This document shows positions 5,698-15,700 of a DNA stretch of 25,551 bases, piece by piece; within the stretch, counting starts at the first letter, position 1; each line of letters begins with the position of its first letter. Under the pieces are notes generated by a model. The model worked only from the letters and a program-made list of their open reading frames with translations, was not told the origin of the DNA and did not search any database. The stretch covers positions 1-25,551 of IMG/VR virus record IMGVR_UViG_3300032288_003550. One strand, given 5' to 3'. The position numbers and the translations under genes are program-made. The stretch comes from a virus.

Positions 5698-6807
5698 ATG
5701 GCACTTCAAAATGACGCAGAAGATAAATTTATAACTAGTAAAAGTGGAGCAGGAGTAGCAGATACTACATTAGATGCTATATTCATAGCTGGATTAACTA
5801 CTGTAATACCTCTTGATAAACAAAAAGAAAAATTAAAAGCTGGCTTTGGAGAGAAAAAAGTTCTTAAATCATTCAAACATGATGATCCAGTAAATACTAT
5901 AACAACATATATAAAAAATCATCCAGATGTTTATATATTTTTATACAGTGCAGGTTGTGTTCTCTCAAAAGCTGTATCTACAACATCAGGTGTAAATTTA
6001 AATAAAGTATATATTGTTGAACCTTATAGTCCTAGCACAGCTGATAACTCAGTTAAAACTGCTAATCAAAATGGAGTTCCTTTAAAAAATATATTTTTAG
6101 GTCCTGTCGCAGCAAGAGGTAAAGGAATATTATCTGGAACATCAAAAACACCTGATGGATTAAGCCATGGAGAGGCTTTAACACATGCTGCTAAAGAGGC
6201 TGCTAATGCAGCTGCATCAACCCCCCCACCACCTCCATCACCCCCTGCTCCTCAATCTTCTACTCCAACACCAAGTCCATCACCACCCCCTCCTCCTTCA
6301 ACACCATCATCAACAACTTCAACAGAACCTACTAATAATGATGTTAATGGTAAAGAAACAGGAGCTTATGCTAATTTAAGTAATGGATGGTGTATAACAG
6401 TATATAAAGATGGGATTAGAAAAATAACTGTAGTTAGAGATGGAAAAGGAAATTTAATAAGAACTGATTATTATAATAATACTACAGATAAAGATGCTGT
6501 ATCATTTACATTAACTAAATTAAATGATTCAACAGCTGTAACTCCAAATCAAGATCAACCATCTAAAGTTAAATCAACAGAAGTTGCTCCTAATACTCAA
6601 AATAATGTTGAAATTATAAAAACAGATAGTGTTAATGTATTAGAATCTCCTGAAGATAATGATGCTGGAGAATATGTTTATGAAGTACTTTTAGTAGTTA
6701 AAAAAAATGGTAAAACAATTTTAATTAGTGGTGAAGGTAGAGGATTAGATACTGATACTGCTATAAAAAATGCAACCGAGAATGCTAAGAAAAATGCTTA
6801 TTTATAA
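5698..6807 (+). CDS. Virion-associated protein with hydrolase-like N-terminus and proline-rich linker
   Basis: 369 residues in three parts. Residues 1-170 alternate strands and helices: V-Y-I-F-L-Y-S-A-G-C at 78-87, V-Y-I-V-E-P-Y at 104-110, and S-H-G-E-A-L at 156-161. The order Ser84, Glu108, His157 matches an alpha/beta-hydrolase triad, although the canonical first Gly of G-x-S-x-G is absent, so activity is a hypothesis. Residues 175-209 are almost pure Pro/Ser/Thr. Residues 220-369 look like two small beta-rich repeats, the second containing T-I-L-I-S-G-E-G-R-G followed by an Ala/Asn helix. It sits directly after the spike gene, so it may be a hub or tail-tip component and could supply the envelope-degrading function the spike lacks. 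Confidence 0.6.
   Translation: MALQNDAEDKFITSKSGAGVADTTLDAIFIAGLTTVIPLDKQKEKLKAGFGEKKVLKSFKHDDPVNTITTYIKNHPDVYIFLYSAGCVLSKAVSTTSGVNLNKVYIVEPYSPSTADNSVKTANQNGVPLKNIFLGPVAARGKGILSGTSKTPDGLSHGEALTHAAKEAANAAASTPPPPPSPPAPQSSTPTPSPSPPPPPSTPSSTTSTEPTNNDVNGKETGAYANLSNGWCITVYKDGIRKITVVRDGKGNLIRTDYYNNTTDKDAVSFTLTKLNDSTAVTPNQDQPSKVKSTEVAPNTQNNVEIIKTDSVNVLESPEDNDAGEYVYEVLLVVKKNGKTILISGEGRGLDTDTAIKNATENAKKNAYL
6799..6807 (+). promoter_or_regulatory. TATTTATAA motif at a gene junction
   Basis: The motif overlaps the stop codon of the preceding gene (TAA at 6805-6807) and ends six bases before the ATG at 6814. If it is a promoter, transcripts would begin at or next to that ATG. Confidence 0.3.
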
Positions 6808-6813
6808 TTAAAA

Positions 6814-8553
6814 ATGGGGATATATAAAGACGAAGATATTAAAGTAGTTAAATCAATTACTATTACAGTAACAGATACAGGAAGAAAATCTGAAAAATAT
6901 CCTTACGGACCTTATTATGAAATTATAAGATATGGTGATGGTGTAATAATAGATAAAGAATATGTAACTTATCTATCAGGAGACGGTACTGGTGGAGGAA
7001 TAGAAGAAATAAAAAAGGAACAAGAACATTTTGCATATGATAATGGTTATGTGTATGTATCTGAATCTGGAGGTAAAACAAGATATGTTGTAGAAAACTC
7101 TCCAGCATATAAAGATGCTACAAGATTAGATAGAGGAAATGTTATATATGTAACTAGACCTAGAGATGTTAAATCATCTCCAGAAGTAAAAAATGTATCA
7201 ACAAGAACTTTATCAACAGAAGGTGAATATCAAATTCAAGAAGTTACTTTTGAATATTGGGATTGGGGTGCTATCACAGGTATAGATAAAGAACTTGAAA
7301 GTTTTAAAAAAGCAGATAATGAAGGAGATAAATTATTAGAAAATAATGGTCAAAATATCTTAGAACCAGGTTCTGCTAAAACTGATCTTACTAGAAGATC
7401 ATTTCAAAAAATAGTATCTCAAGAAAAAAATTTTTTAGGTAAAGTTAAAGAAGGTACTGATAAAAATGAAGGATATGTAGTTACTATTACTCGTCAAGGA
7501 AAAGTAAAACCTAAAAATGCTAATAAAGCTATTGAGCCAACTACTTCTCCTATTACTATAGTAGATGAATATTATCCTCCTGAAGATCCACCCACAACTA
7601 CTAAAACGCCAGAAGAGGTCAATGATGAAACTCAAAAGGAAACAGATAAAAAGGAAGAACAACAAAAAACAACAGATGTAACTCAAACCGAACCTGAAGT
7701 TACAACAAAAAATACTCCAACAGAGTTAACTCCTAAAGGACCTAGTAAATTAGCAATATTTTTAAATAGTAAACGCAGTGAAATAAAAAGAAATATTATT
7801 CCATTACTTATGCCTTTAGCTACTCAATTAGGAATTAAAGCTATAGGAACATTACAATCCAAATTACCTGATTTTTGTCTTCCAGAACATGAACTTAATA
7901 GAATAATAAATGCTAGAAATCAAATAGTTAATAAATTAAATGCTATAGTTAAAATCATTGATACTTTTTCTAAAATATTAACTGGTTTTAATTTAATTAT
8001 TTCTATAACAACATCATTAAATAAAACTATAGATGCTGGTGGGCAAGCTTTAGGAATAGCATTAAAATTAACCCCTATCCCTCCAGGTGTTCCTGGTTCT
8101 TTAGTTACAGGATATGTAGATATTTTATATAAAAAAGAAGAAATTAATAAAAAATTAAATAAATTCAATGGAGCAATAGCTGCTGCTAGTGTATCATTAG
8201 CTGTATTAAATGCAACTTTATTAACTGTAATATCAATAATAAATTCAATAGATATTTGTATAGCAAAGTGTAAACCTGATGCTTCATTATTACCTTTATC
8301 TCCAACATTATTAGAATTAGAAAGAGTAAATAAACAAATTGATATGGGTGAAACTCAACAATCTTATAAAGGATTTTCTTTAGATATAGTTGAAGAACCA
8401 TATTCTCCAACTGTAAATAGAAGAAGAGCTGTAGCTAGAAATCAAAATGGAATTATTGAATTACAAACACCTTTAACATTTTCCACAGATACTCAAACTT
8501 TAATTAACGAAATTAAACTAGTTATCGACTCAAATAATTTAAAAGCTAATTAA
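6814..8553 (+). CDS. Large linker-containing structural protein with hydrophobic helices
   Basis: 579 residues. Residues 1-250 are mixed alpha/beta with repeated V-T-I-T and Y-V-T-style strands. Residues about 255-310 form a Thr/Glu/Lys/Pro-rich linker. Residues about 312-500 are helical and include long hydrophobic stretches around 385-420 and 450-478, with a Cys pair (I-C-I-A-K-C) near 479-484. The C-terminal 80 residues contain N-Q-N-G-I-I-E-L-Q-T-P-L-T-F and a final helix, a pattern I associate with structural proteins of T4-like phages. The hydrophobic helices may contact the host membrane or pack in the hub. No T4 equivalent can be assigned. A hub, tail-tip or tape-measure-like role is possible from position only. 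Confidence 0.65.
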   Translation: MGIYKDEDIKVVKSITITVTDTGRKSEKYPYGPYYEIIRYGDGVIIDKEYVTYLSGDGTGGGIEEIKKEQEHFAYDNGYVYVSESGGKTRYVVENSPAYKDATRLDRGNVIYVTRPRDVKSSPEVKNVSTRTLSTEGEYQIQEVTFEYWDWGAITGIDKELESFKKADNEGDKLLENNGQNILEPGSAKTDLTRRSFQKIVSQEKNFLGKVKEGTDKNEGYVVTITRQGKVKPKNANKAIEPTTSPITIVDEYYPPEDPPTTTKTPEEVNDETQKETDKKEEQQKTTDVTQTEPEVTTKNTPTELTPKGPSKLAIFLNSKRSEIKRNIIPLLMPLATQLGIKAIGTLQSKLPDFCLPEHELNRIINARNQIVNKLNAIVKIIDTFSKILTGFNLIISITTSLNKTIDAGGQALGIALKLTPIPPGVPGSLVTGYVDILYKKEEINKKLNKFNGAIAAASVSLAVLNATLLTVISIINSIDICIAKCKPDASLLPLSPTLLELERVNKQIDMGETQQSYKGFSLDIVEEPYSPTVNRRRAVARNQNGIIELQTPLTFSTDTQTLINEIKLVIDSNNLKAN

Positions 8554-8558
8554 TTAAA

Positions 8559-8567
8559 TATTTATAA
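8559..8567 (+). promoter_or_regulatory. TATTTATAA motif before the gp25 cluster
   Basis: The motif fills most of the 17-base gap after the linker protein gene and ends three bases before the ATG at 8571. A start six to seven bases downstream would fall just inside the coding sequence, which argues for another role here or a later start for the transcript that expresses gp25. Confidence 0.3.
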
Positions 8568-8570
8568 TAG

Positions 8571-8927
8571 ATGAAAACTGACGCATTAAAAAAACTTATT
8601 AAAGAAGCGGTTAAAGAAGCAATTCAAGATGAATTAAAAGATATTCTACTTGAAGCAGTTCGCTCTAATAAACAACCTATCAAAGAATCTTATCAAGTAA
8701 ATGACGATAGAACTTTAAACTTTACATCAAATCAAGTACCTAAAACTCCAATAAATACTAAACAAGCATATATGGATATTTTAGGTGAAATGGCTCAAGG
8801 CCCTAAATCAGAATTTGCAGGTGAATTTAGAGTAAATGGTCCTGTAAATACTGTATCTGAAGGTAGTTCTTTACCATCAGGTCAACTAGGATTAGATCAA
8901 ATAATGGGATTAATAGGAGGTAAATAA
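8571..8927 (+). CDS. Small structural-block protein preceding gp25
   Basis: 118 residues. An amphipathic, strongly charged N-terminal helix (residues about 1-30, with K-K-L-I-K-E-A-V-K-E-A-I) is followed by an extended segment and a C-terminal glycine-rich end (I-M-G-L-I-G-G-K). No domain recognised. Similar small helical proteins precede the gp25 gene in related genomes as I recall them; a baseplate assembly or scaffolding role is plausible. Stop and start overlap with gp25 (TAATG at 8925-8929), so the two are coupled. Confidence 0.7.
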   Translation: MKTDALKKLIKEAVKEAIQDELKDILLEAVRSNKQPIKESYQVNDDRTLNFTSNQVPKTPINTKQAYMDILGEMAQGPKSEFAGEFRVNGPVNTVSEGSSLPSGQLGLDQIMGLIGGK

Positions 8928-9334
8928 TGGCGTTTGGAGCAAGAAAAATATTTCCTATAGATACTAAACCTGGAACTGCGGTTGGAGTAGCTATTCCATT
9001 TAATGCTCCTGCTGTATTTTTTTCAACTTATACAACTAAAGATGCTATTAGAAATAATATATTAAATTTTTTATTAACTAATAAACAAGAAAGATATTTA
9101 AATAATAATTTTGGAGCTAATATAAGAGCTCTGTTATTTGAACAAATAACTTCTAATAATCTAGATACCCTTAAAAGTACAATTCAAGATACACTTAGTC
9201 AATATTTTACAAATGTAACTATAACTAATATAAACATAATCGGAGATTCAGATACTAATAGTGTTAAAATTAATATAACATTTAATATAATAAATACAAA
9301 TATAGTTGATCAAATTGAAATAACATTAGAATAA
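8927..9334 (+). CDS. 25: Baseplate wedge protein gp25 (GPW/gp25 family)
   Basis: 135 residues, about the T4 gp25 length. The family signature is clear: A-I-R-N-N-I-L-N-F-L-L-T-N-K-Q-E-R-Y at about 41-58, then N-F-G-A-N-I-R-A-L-L-F-E-Q at about 61-73, followed by alternating strands (V-T-I-T-N-I-N-I-I, S-V-K-I-N-I-T-F). Proteins of this family lie at the inner edge of the wedge and link the sheath initiation site to gp6 and gp53. Despite older naming as lysozyme-like it is structural. It overlaps both neighbours by one base (TAATG at each end), and gp6 follows immediately, the conserved order in contractile injection systems. Confidence 0.9.
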   Translation: MAFGARKIFPIDTKPGTAVGVAIPFNAPAVFFSTYTTKDAIRNNILNFLLTNKQERYLNNNFGANIRALLFEQITSNNLDTLKSTIQDTLSQYFTNVTITNINIIGDSDTNSVKINITFNIINTNIVDQIEITLE

Positions 9335-11199
9335 TGGCAGTAATAAGAAACATAAAATATATAAATAAAAGTTTTAGTGAATATAGAACTAGTTTGATAG
9401 ACTATGCTAAAACATACTATCCAACAACATATAATGATTTTAGCCCAGCATCACCAGGTATGATGTTTATGGAAATGGCTGCATATGTTGGTGATGTTTT
9501 ATCATTTTATTTAGACAATCAAGTACAAGAAAATTATTTACAATTTGCTCGTCAATCAAATAATTTATTTGAATTAGCATATATGTTTGGTTATAAACCA
9601 AATGTAACTGGAATAGCTACTACTATTGTTGATTTTTATCAAAAAGTACCTGCTAAATTATCAGGTGGTTCTTATGTTCCTGATTTTGATTATGCTTTAT
9701 ATGTTGGTCCTAATTCAACTGTTAATAATACTAGTGGAAACTCTTCTTTTTTAATAAACGATCCTGTAGACTTTACAGTATCTAGTTCTAGTGATCCAAC
9801 TGAAGTAACTATTTTTCAATTAACTGGTGGTGCTGGTTCTAATCCTCAATCATTTTTATTAAAAAAATCTAGAAAAGCAATATCAGCTACCATTAATTCA
9901 ATAAATTTTACATTTGGAGCCCCAGAAAAATTTCCAACTATAGAAATAAATACAGCTGATTTAATAGGAATATTAGATTGTGTTGATACTGAAGGAAACA
10001 ATTGGTATGAAGTAGATTATTTAGGTCAAGAAATGGTTTATAATACTATTAAAAATACTAATATTAATGATCCTAATTTATCCTCCAACTCAGGGAATAC
10101 TCCTTATTTATTAAAACTTAAAAAAGTTCAATATAGATTTACTACTCGTTTAAAAAATTCAACAACACTTCAAATTCAATTTGGAGCAGGAACAGTAGCA
10201 GACTCAGATGAAATAATAATACCTAATCCGGATAATGTAGGTATTGGTTTACCATTTGAACAAGATAAATTAACAACAGCATATTCTCCTTCTAATTTTT
10301 TATATACAAAAACATATGGGATTGCTCCTTCTAATACTATTTTAACATTTAGATATTTAACTGGAGGAGGAATTGGAGCTAATGTTGATTCAAATACATT
10401 AACAGGATTTAATGGTAGTCTTAATTTTTTAAATCCTAATATTTCTAATACAATTTTAGCTAATGATATTTACAGTTCATTTGCTGTTACAAATCCCGAA
10501 GCAGCAAGTGGTGGTGGTGATGGAGATTCAATTGAAGAAATTAGACAAAATTCTATGGCTAATTTTGCTAGTCAACAACGAAATGTTACTCAAGATGATT
10601 ATTTAGTTAGATCATTAGCTATGCCTTCTAAATATGGAGAAATAGCTAAAGCATATATTGAACCAACTAAATTACAAAGTATATTACCTGGTGAATCTCT
10701 TGGAATATTAGATTTATATGTTTTAACTTATGATATTAATAGAAAATTGAACTACGCGTCATATGCCTTAAAACAAAATTTAATAACATATCTCTCTCAG
10801 TATAGAATGATAAATGATGCTATTAATATTAAAGATGGTTTTATTATTAATATCGGAGTAAATTTTGATATTATAGTATTACCTAATTATAATAATAATC
10901 AAATATTAATTAAATGTATAGATGCTTTACAATCTCATTTTAATATAAACAATTGGCAAATAAACCAACCAATAATATTAAGAGATATATATGTTTTATT
11001 AGATAGAATAGAAGGTGTTCAAACAGTTAAAACCATAGATATATACAATCTAACAGATACAGCTCTAGGATACTCTGATTTCGCATATGATATCTCAGGA
11101 GCAACAAGAAATAACGTAATTTATCCATCATTAGATCCTATGATATTTGAAGTTAAATATCCTGATATTGATATTCAAGGAAGAGTAGTACCATTATAA
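9334..11199 (+). CDS. 6: Baseplate wedge protein gp6 (baseplate J-like)
   Basis: 621 residues, close to T4 gp6. The N-terminal region has S-P-G-M-M-F-M-E-M-A-A-Y-V-G-D-V-L and L-D-N-Q-V-Q-E-N-Y (about 40-68), the dimer and wedge-contact part. The baseplate-J core appears at about 388-440: G-G-G-D-G-D-S-I-E-E-I-R, then Q-R-N-V-T-Q-D-D-Y-L-V-R. The C-terminal region (about 480-600) is alternating strands and helices ending in a receptor-type V-K-Y-P-D-I-D-I. Two gp6 chains per wedge form the iris that encircles the hub and rearranges during contraction. Coupled to gp25 upstream; the next gene starts after a nine-base gap. Confidence 0.9.
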   Translation: MAVIRNIKYINKSFSEYRTSLIDYAKTYYPTTYNDFSPASPGMMFMEMAAYVGDVLSFYLDNQVQENYLQFARQSNNLFELAYMFGYKPNVTGIATTIVDFYQKVPAKLSGGSYVPDFDYALYVGPNSTVNNTSGNSSFLINDPVDFTVSSSSDPTEVTIFQLTGGAGSNPQSFLLKKSRKAISATINSINFTFGAPEKFPTIEINTADLIGILDCVDTEGNNWYEVDYLGQEMVYNTIKNTNINDPNLSSNSGNTPYLLKLKKVQYRFTTRLKNSTTLQIQFGAGTVADSDEIIIPNPDNVGIGLPFEQDKLTTAYSPSNFLYTKTYGIAPSNTILTFRYLTGGGIGANVDSNTLTGFNGSLNFLNPNISNTILANDIYSSFAVTNPEAASGGGDGDSIEEIRQNSMANFASQQRNVTQDDYLVRSLAMPSKYGEIAKAYIEPTKLQSILPGESLGILDLYVLTYDINRKLNYASYALKQNLITYLSQYRMINDAINIKDGFIINIGVNFDIIVLPNYNNNQILIKCIDALQSHFNINNWQINQPIILRDIYVLLDRIEGVQTVKTIDIYNLTDTALGYSDFAYDISGATRNNVIYPSLDPMIFEVKYPDIDIQGRVVPL

Positions 11200-11208
11200 A
11201 ATTAAACT

Positions 11209-12321
11209 ATGGCCATATATAAATTATTTCCCACTCAAGATACTACAATTTATTCATTTTATCCTGATAAAAATACAGGATTAGATGAAATATTAGATGT
11301 ATCTATTGATTTAAATTTAGATTTAAACCCAGATCCACAAACAAATAGAGTATTAATTCAATTCTCTAGTACTGAGATAAATGATATTATTAATAATAAA
11401 ATATCTGGATCACAATGGCAATCTAATTTAAGATGTTTTATAGCAGATATTAATTCTTTAACAACTGATACTACAATTGAAATATATCCTGTTTCCCAAT
11501 CATGGAATATGGGAACGGGAAAATTTGCTTATATACCTGAAATAACTAATGGAGCTAGTTGGAATTATAAAGATTATGAAAATGGCACATTATGGACAGA
11601 TGGTACTTTTAATCCTGGTACAACAGGTTCTTATACTTCTTCTGTAACTATAGGTGGTGGTACATGGTATGTAACTCAATCATTAAGTGGATCTCAAACA
11701 TTTGGATTTTACGATGATAAAGATCTTGACATAAATGTTACTAATATAGTAGATGCATGGTATAGTGGATCTTATGATAATAATGGTTTTATAATAAAAC
11801 AAAAAGATGAATTTATTAACAATATTAATAATCAACCTAAAATAAAATATTATTCAATTGATACTCATACAATATATCCTCCATGTTTAGAATTTAAATG
11901 GGACGATTGTATAATCAACACTGGATCCTCAGGTATAATAACCATTAATACCCAACCATTTACTATTAGTCTAAATGAAAATCCAGGCACTTTTTATCCA
12001 GGTAGTGTAAATAAATTTAGAGTATATTCAACACCTGAATATCCTATTCGTGTATGGTCTACATCTTCATTTTATACTAAAAATTATTATTTACCTGAAG
12101 AATCATATTACGCAATTCAAGATCTATATACTAATGAATATGTTATAGATTTTGATACAACGTACACTAAATTAAGTCAAGATACTATAAGTAGTTATTT
12201 TACACTTTATATGAATGGACTAGAACCAGAAAGATATTATAAAGTTGTAATTAAAACTATTTATGATGGACAAACAATAATAGTAGATAATAATTATTAC
12301 TTTAAAGTAATTAATGGATAA
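11209..12321 (+). CDS. Baseplate-associated protein with DNRLRE/CBM96-like domain
   Basis: 370 residues. Residues about 1-233 match the DNRLRE/CBM96 beta-sandwich pattern: P-T-Q-D-T-T-I-Y with D-K-N-T-G-L-D at 8-26, R-V-L-I-Q-F at 47-52, a central S-W-N-M-G (98-102) and W (118), the hallmark D-I-N-V-T-N-I-V-D-A-W-Y-S-G followed by N-G-F-I-I-K (174-197), and P-P-C-L-E-F-K-W near 224-231. Residues about 240-370 form a second beta-rich domain resembling an immunoglobulin-like or fibronectin-like module. Such sandwiches usually bind polysaccharide or decorate surface proteins. Placed after gp6, it takes the position of outer wedge proteins in T4 and may bind host glycans or join fibres to the wedge. 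Confidence 0.7.
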   Translation: MAIYKLFPTQDTTIYSFYPDKNTGLDEILDVSIDLNLDLNPDPQTNRVLIQFSSTEINDIINNKISGSQWQSNLRCFIADINSLTTDTTIEIYPVSQSWNMGTGKFAYIPEITNGASWNYKDYENGTLWTDGTFNPGTTGSYTSSVTIGGGTWYVTQSLSGSQTFGFYDDKDLDINVTNIVDAWYSGSYDNNGFIIKQKDEFINNINNQPKIKYYSIDTHTIYPPCLEFKWDDCIINTGSSGIITINTQPFTISLNENPGTFYPGSVNKFRVYSTPEYPIRVWSTSSFYTKNYYLPEESYYAIQDLYTNEYVIDFDTTYTKLSQDTISSYFTLYMNGLEPERYYKVVIKTIYDGQTIIVDNNYYFKVING

Positions 12322-12701
12322 TGGAAATTCTCAATTTAACTAAAAAAGCATACGCTAGAAATCAATACGCTAGAGTGATTAGTACCCAATTTTCTCAACT
12401 AGCTATAACTCAACCAACTCAAACCCCAGTTGATTTAGCAACAGCAGCAGCAGCCGCTGCTACTACTTTAACAGTTAGTGATTTTTTTCAAAATTATAAT
12501 CAATTATTTTATCAAATACCAAAAGAAGGAGAAACAAACTCACATGAGTATTTAATTAAAAGAAGCTCTGAATATGCTAATTTTAATGCTACTAATGATG
12601 ATATTCAAGCTTTAATTGATGAAATTAATATTTTACAACAACAAAATTTAGAACTTAATCAACAAATAGTTGCATTACAACCAACTGGTTCACAAGTATA
12701 A
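12321..12701 (+). CDS. Small wedge-region protein with coiled-coil tail
   Basis: 126 residues. The N-terminus is basic; a run of Ala and Thr at about 40-52 is followed by S-D-F-F-Q-N-Y-N-Q-L-F-Y-Q-I-P-K and H-E-Y-L-I-K-R-S-S-E-Y (about 53-85). The last 35 residues, D-I-Q-A-L-I-D-E-I-N-I-L-Q-Q-Q-N-L-E-L, form a strong coiled coil. TAATG overlaps at both ends mean it is made together with its neighbours. It may be an adaptor that oligomerises and connects the larger baseplate proteins. No T4 homologue recognised. Confidence 0.75.
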   Translation: MEILNLTKKAYARNQYARVISTQFSQLAITQPTQTPVDLATAAAAAATTLTVSDFFQNYNQLFYQIPKEGETNSHEYLIKRSSEYANFNATNDDIQALIDEINILQQQNLELNQQIVALQPTGSQV

Positions 12702-15700
12702 TGGAAGAAACAATAGCTAACATACAGGTCTTAGATCCGAATACTCTTCAATTACAAAATTATTCTACTGAAGACGAAGCTTTAATATCTAGTTTTACTC
12801 AAGATATTTCTTTTGATCCAAATGAAGATTATATTGAATATTATATTTTAGATTTAAATAAAAATATTCTTTATGGAGACGATGTATATACTAATTTTAG
12901 TATATTAAATAATTTAGTAAGTATTAATCCTCAAAAAGATCTAGAAGAAGCAGGATATGTTGAAGGTTCGTATTATACTATTTATAATTTTTTAAAAAGA
13001 AGATTATCTTCATCTCCTAATGATACTTTATTTATTCAAGAAATTAGTTCTGATAGGACTGAGTTAAGATTAAATACTAATCAAATTAATAATATTGATA
13101 TAACTGATTTAACAAATCAATTAGCTAATGAAATAGCATTAAATACTGGAACATATTTAGATTTTTATTTAAATTTTGGAGATAATCAATTAGTAATTGC
13201 TAATAATATTTTATTAGACAATCTTGATCCTAATGATCCCACAGTTCTAGTTAAATTATATGAACCATTACCTCAAAATTTTACAATAAATTCTCAATGT
13301 TGGGTAGTTGAACAAGTAGCTGAATCTCAAGCATATCAAATTGATTTACAAACTATTTTTAATTTTGAAGTAGAACCAAATTATATAGCAGGCCCAAATT
13401 TTAATCTAGATCTCCAAGATCAAATTAATAATTCAACACCGTATTATAACGAAACATATCTAACCCAAAACTATTCAGCATTAGGATCAGGTAGTTTATT
13501 ATATCAATTAAACAGTTTATTAGCAGAAAAAGGAATTGAAATAAATATAGATTACTCAGATTATTCTCAATTTTGCCATTTTTCCTCAGCCGAAACTCGT
13601 TTAGAAAATTTTTATTATAAATTATCTTTAATTGAGCAATATGCTATTAATGCTGGATTATCTAATACTAGTTTACCTCAAAATGGTTTTACCTCAGGTA
13701 GTCAATTGATTTGGTTAAATAAAATGAATGATATTATAACTAATTTTGATGGTTATGAATATTATCTTTTTTATGAATCAGGTAGTACATCATGGCCAAA
13801 AATTAATTCAGAATATCCATATATAAATGCATCAGTCAATGATTTAAATGCTCTAAATTGGTTGCAAGGACAAATATTATCAGCATCATATTTTGATTTA
13901 GAAAATAAAGATGCTTTAACTTATTCAATTCCTGATTATTTAATAGATGATTCAAATAATGACCAATATAAATTATTTACTCAAATGGTTGGTCAACATT
14001 TTGATAATATCTGGGTTTATTTAAAAGACATTACTAATAAATTTGATAATGATAATAGATTAAATTATGGTATTTCTAAAGATATAGTAGCACAAGCTAT
14101 TCGTGATTTAGGAGTTAAAATATACCAAAATAATTTTTCTACAAATGATTTATATTCAGCTTTATTAGGTATAACTACAACTGGTGATTTATACAATTTA
14201 CCTTATACTACAGGTTCATTACCTACACCTACAGGATATGAATACGTTGATACTTACATAACAGCATCATTAACTTCTTCTATAGAACCAGTAGACGATA
14301 TTAATAAAGAAATTTATAAACGTATATATCATAATCTTCCAATGTTACTTAAGAAAAAAGGAACAGCAGAAGGTTTAAGAATGTTAGTAAATATTTATGG
14401 TATTCCTGATACTATTGTTCGTATAAATGAATTTGGTGGTAAATCATATGAAAATCAAGCATGGGATAATTTTGTAGATCAATTTAATTATGCATTTACT
14501 TCTCCTGGAACTGGATATATAAGAACACTTCTCCCAAATACTTATTTTAATTCTAATGATTTACAATCAATTGAATTTAGATTTAAAACTTTTGGTATTC
14601 CTAATTTTGCTCAATCTAGCCAATCTATAGCTTATATTCCTAATGTTTTTCATCTTGGATTACAATATACTGGAAGTAGATATACCTCAGGTAGTTATAA
14701 TGGCTCTATTCCTGATCCTTATAATATATACGGAACATTAGTTTATAGAGATTTAGTAGATACAACTAAATCTGCAAGTGTATATTTACCATTTTTCGAC
14801 GGAGGATGGTGGTCTATTTTATTAACTAAAGATAATTCTAATGATGAATTAAAATTATATGCTAAGAATAATATATATGATGGCTATGATGGAAGTCAAT
14901 TAGGATTCCAAGCTTCTGATAGTTTTATTGGAGCAGAAAATTGGGTAACAGGATCCGCAACTAATACTCTATATCTTAGTCAACAACAACCCGTAAGTCT
15001 TTCTATTCTAGGAAAAACATACACCCGATTTTCAGGTTCATTCCAAGAATTAAGATTTTATCATGATGTATTAAAAGAGAAAAAATTTGATGATTATGTA
15101 ATGAATCCTTATTCTATTGAAGGAAATTCTATAGAAGAAGCAAATGATGCTTTCAATCAATTATTTTTTAGAGCACCTTTAGGTACTGTATTAGATAATG
15201 ATGTAAATCAAACATCTAGAATCTCAATTCATCCATCAATTACTCAAATTCCAATTACTCAATCTTTTGGATCAACTAGTAATTATGATTTAAATGGTAC
15301 TTTTACATTTGAACCTAATACTGAAATATTGTACCAAAATCAATTTGTAGCAGGTATTAAAAATTCTGTATCTGAGAAAATTAGAATAGTTAATATGATT
15401 TTACCTCCAGGTAATACTTTATCTCCTTATATTTCAATTCAACAAAATTCTCCTGTTAATGAAACATTTACAAAAGATGTAAATTATGTTGAAGCAGCTT
15501 TTTCACCTCAAGATGAAGTTAACGATGATATTATATCTCAACTTGGATATTTCAATATAGGTTCGTATATTGGAGATCCAGGACAATTAATATCAGGCTC
15601 AAATAATTATTATCCTGATTTTAATAAATTAAGAGATAATTATTTCTCTAAATATACTCATAATTATGATTTAAATGATTATATAAGACTTATAAAATTT

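Noticed and set aside
6185-6379. Alternate-frame ORF rich in His/Leu/Gln
   Set aside because: It is the out-of-frame reading of the proline-rich linker.
7435-8410. Several antisense open frames within the 579-residue gene
   Set aside because: AT-rich shadows with Phe/Ile/Leu-biased translations, no leaders, and a complete sense gene over the same interval.
12437-12470. GCA/GCT repeat as a possible regulatory hairpin or microsatellite
   Set aside because: It encodes an Ala/Thr run inside a gene and is short; coding bias explains it.
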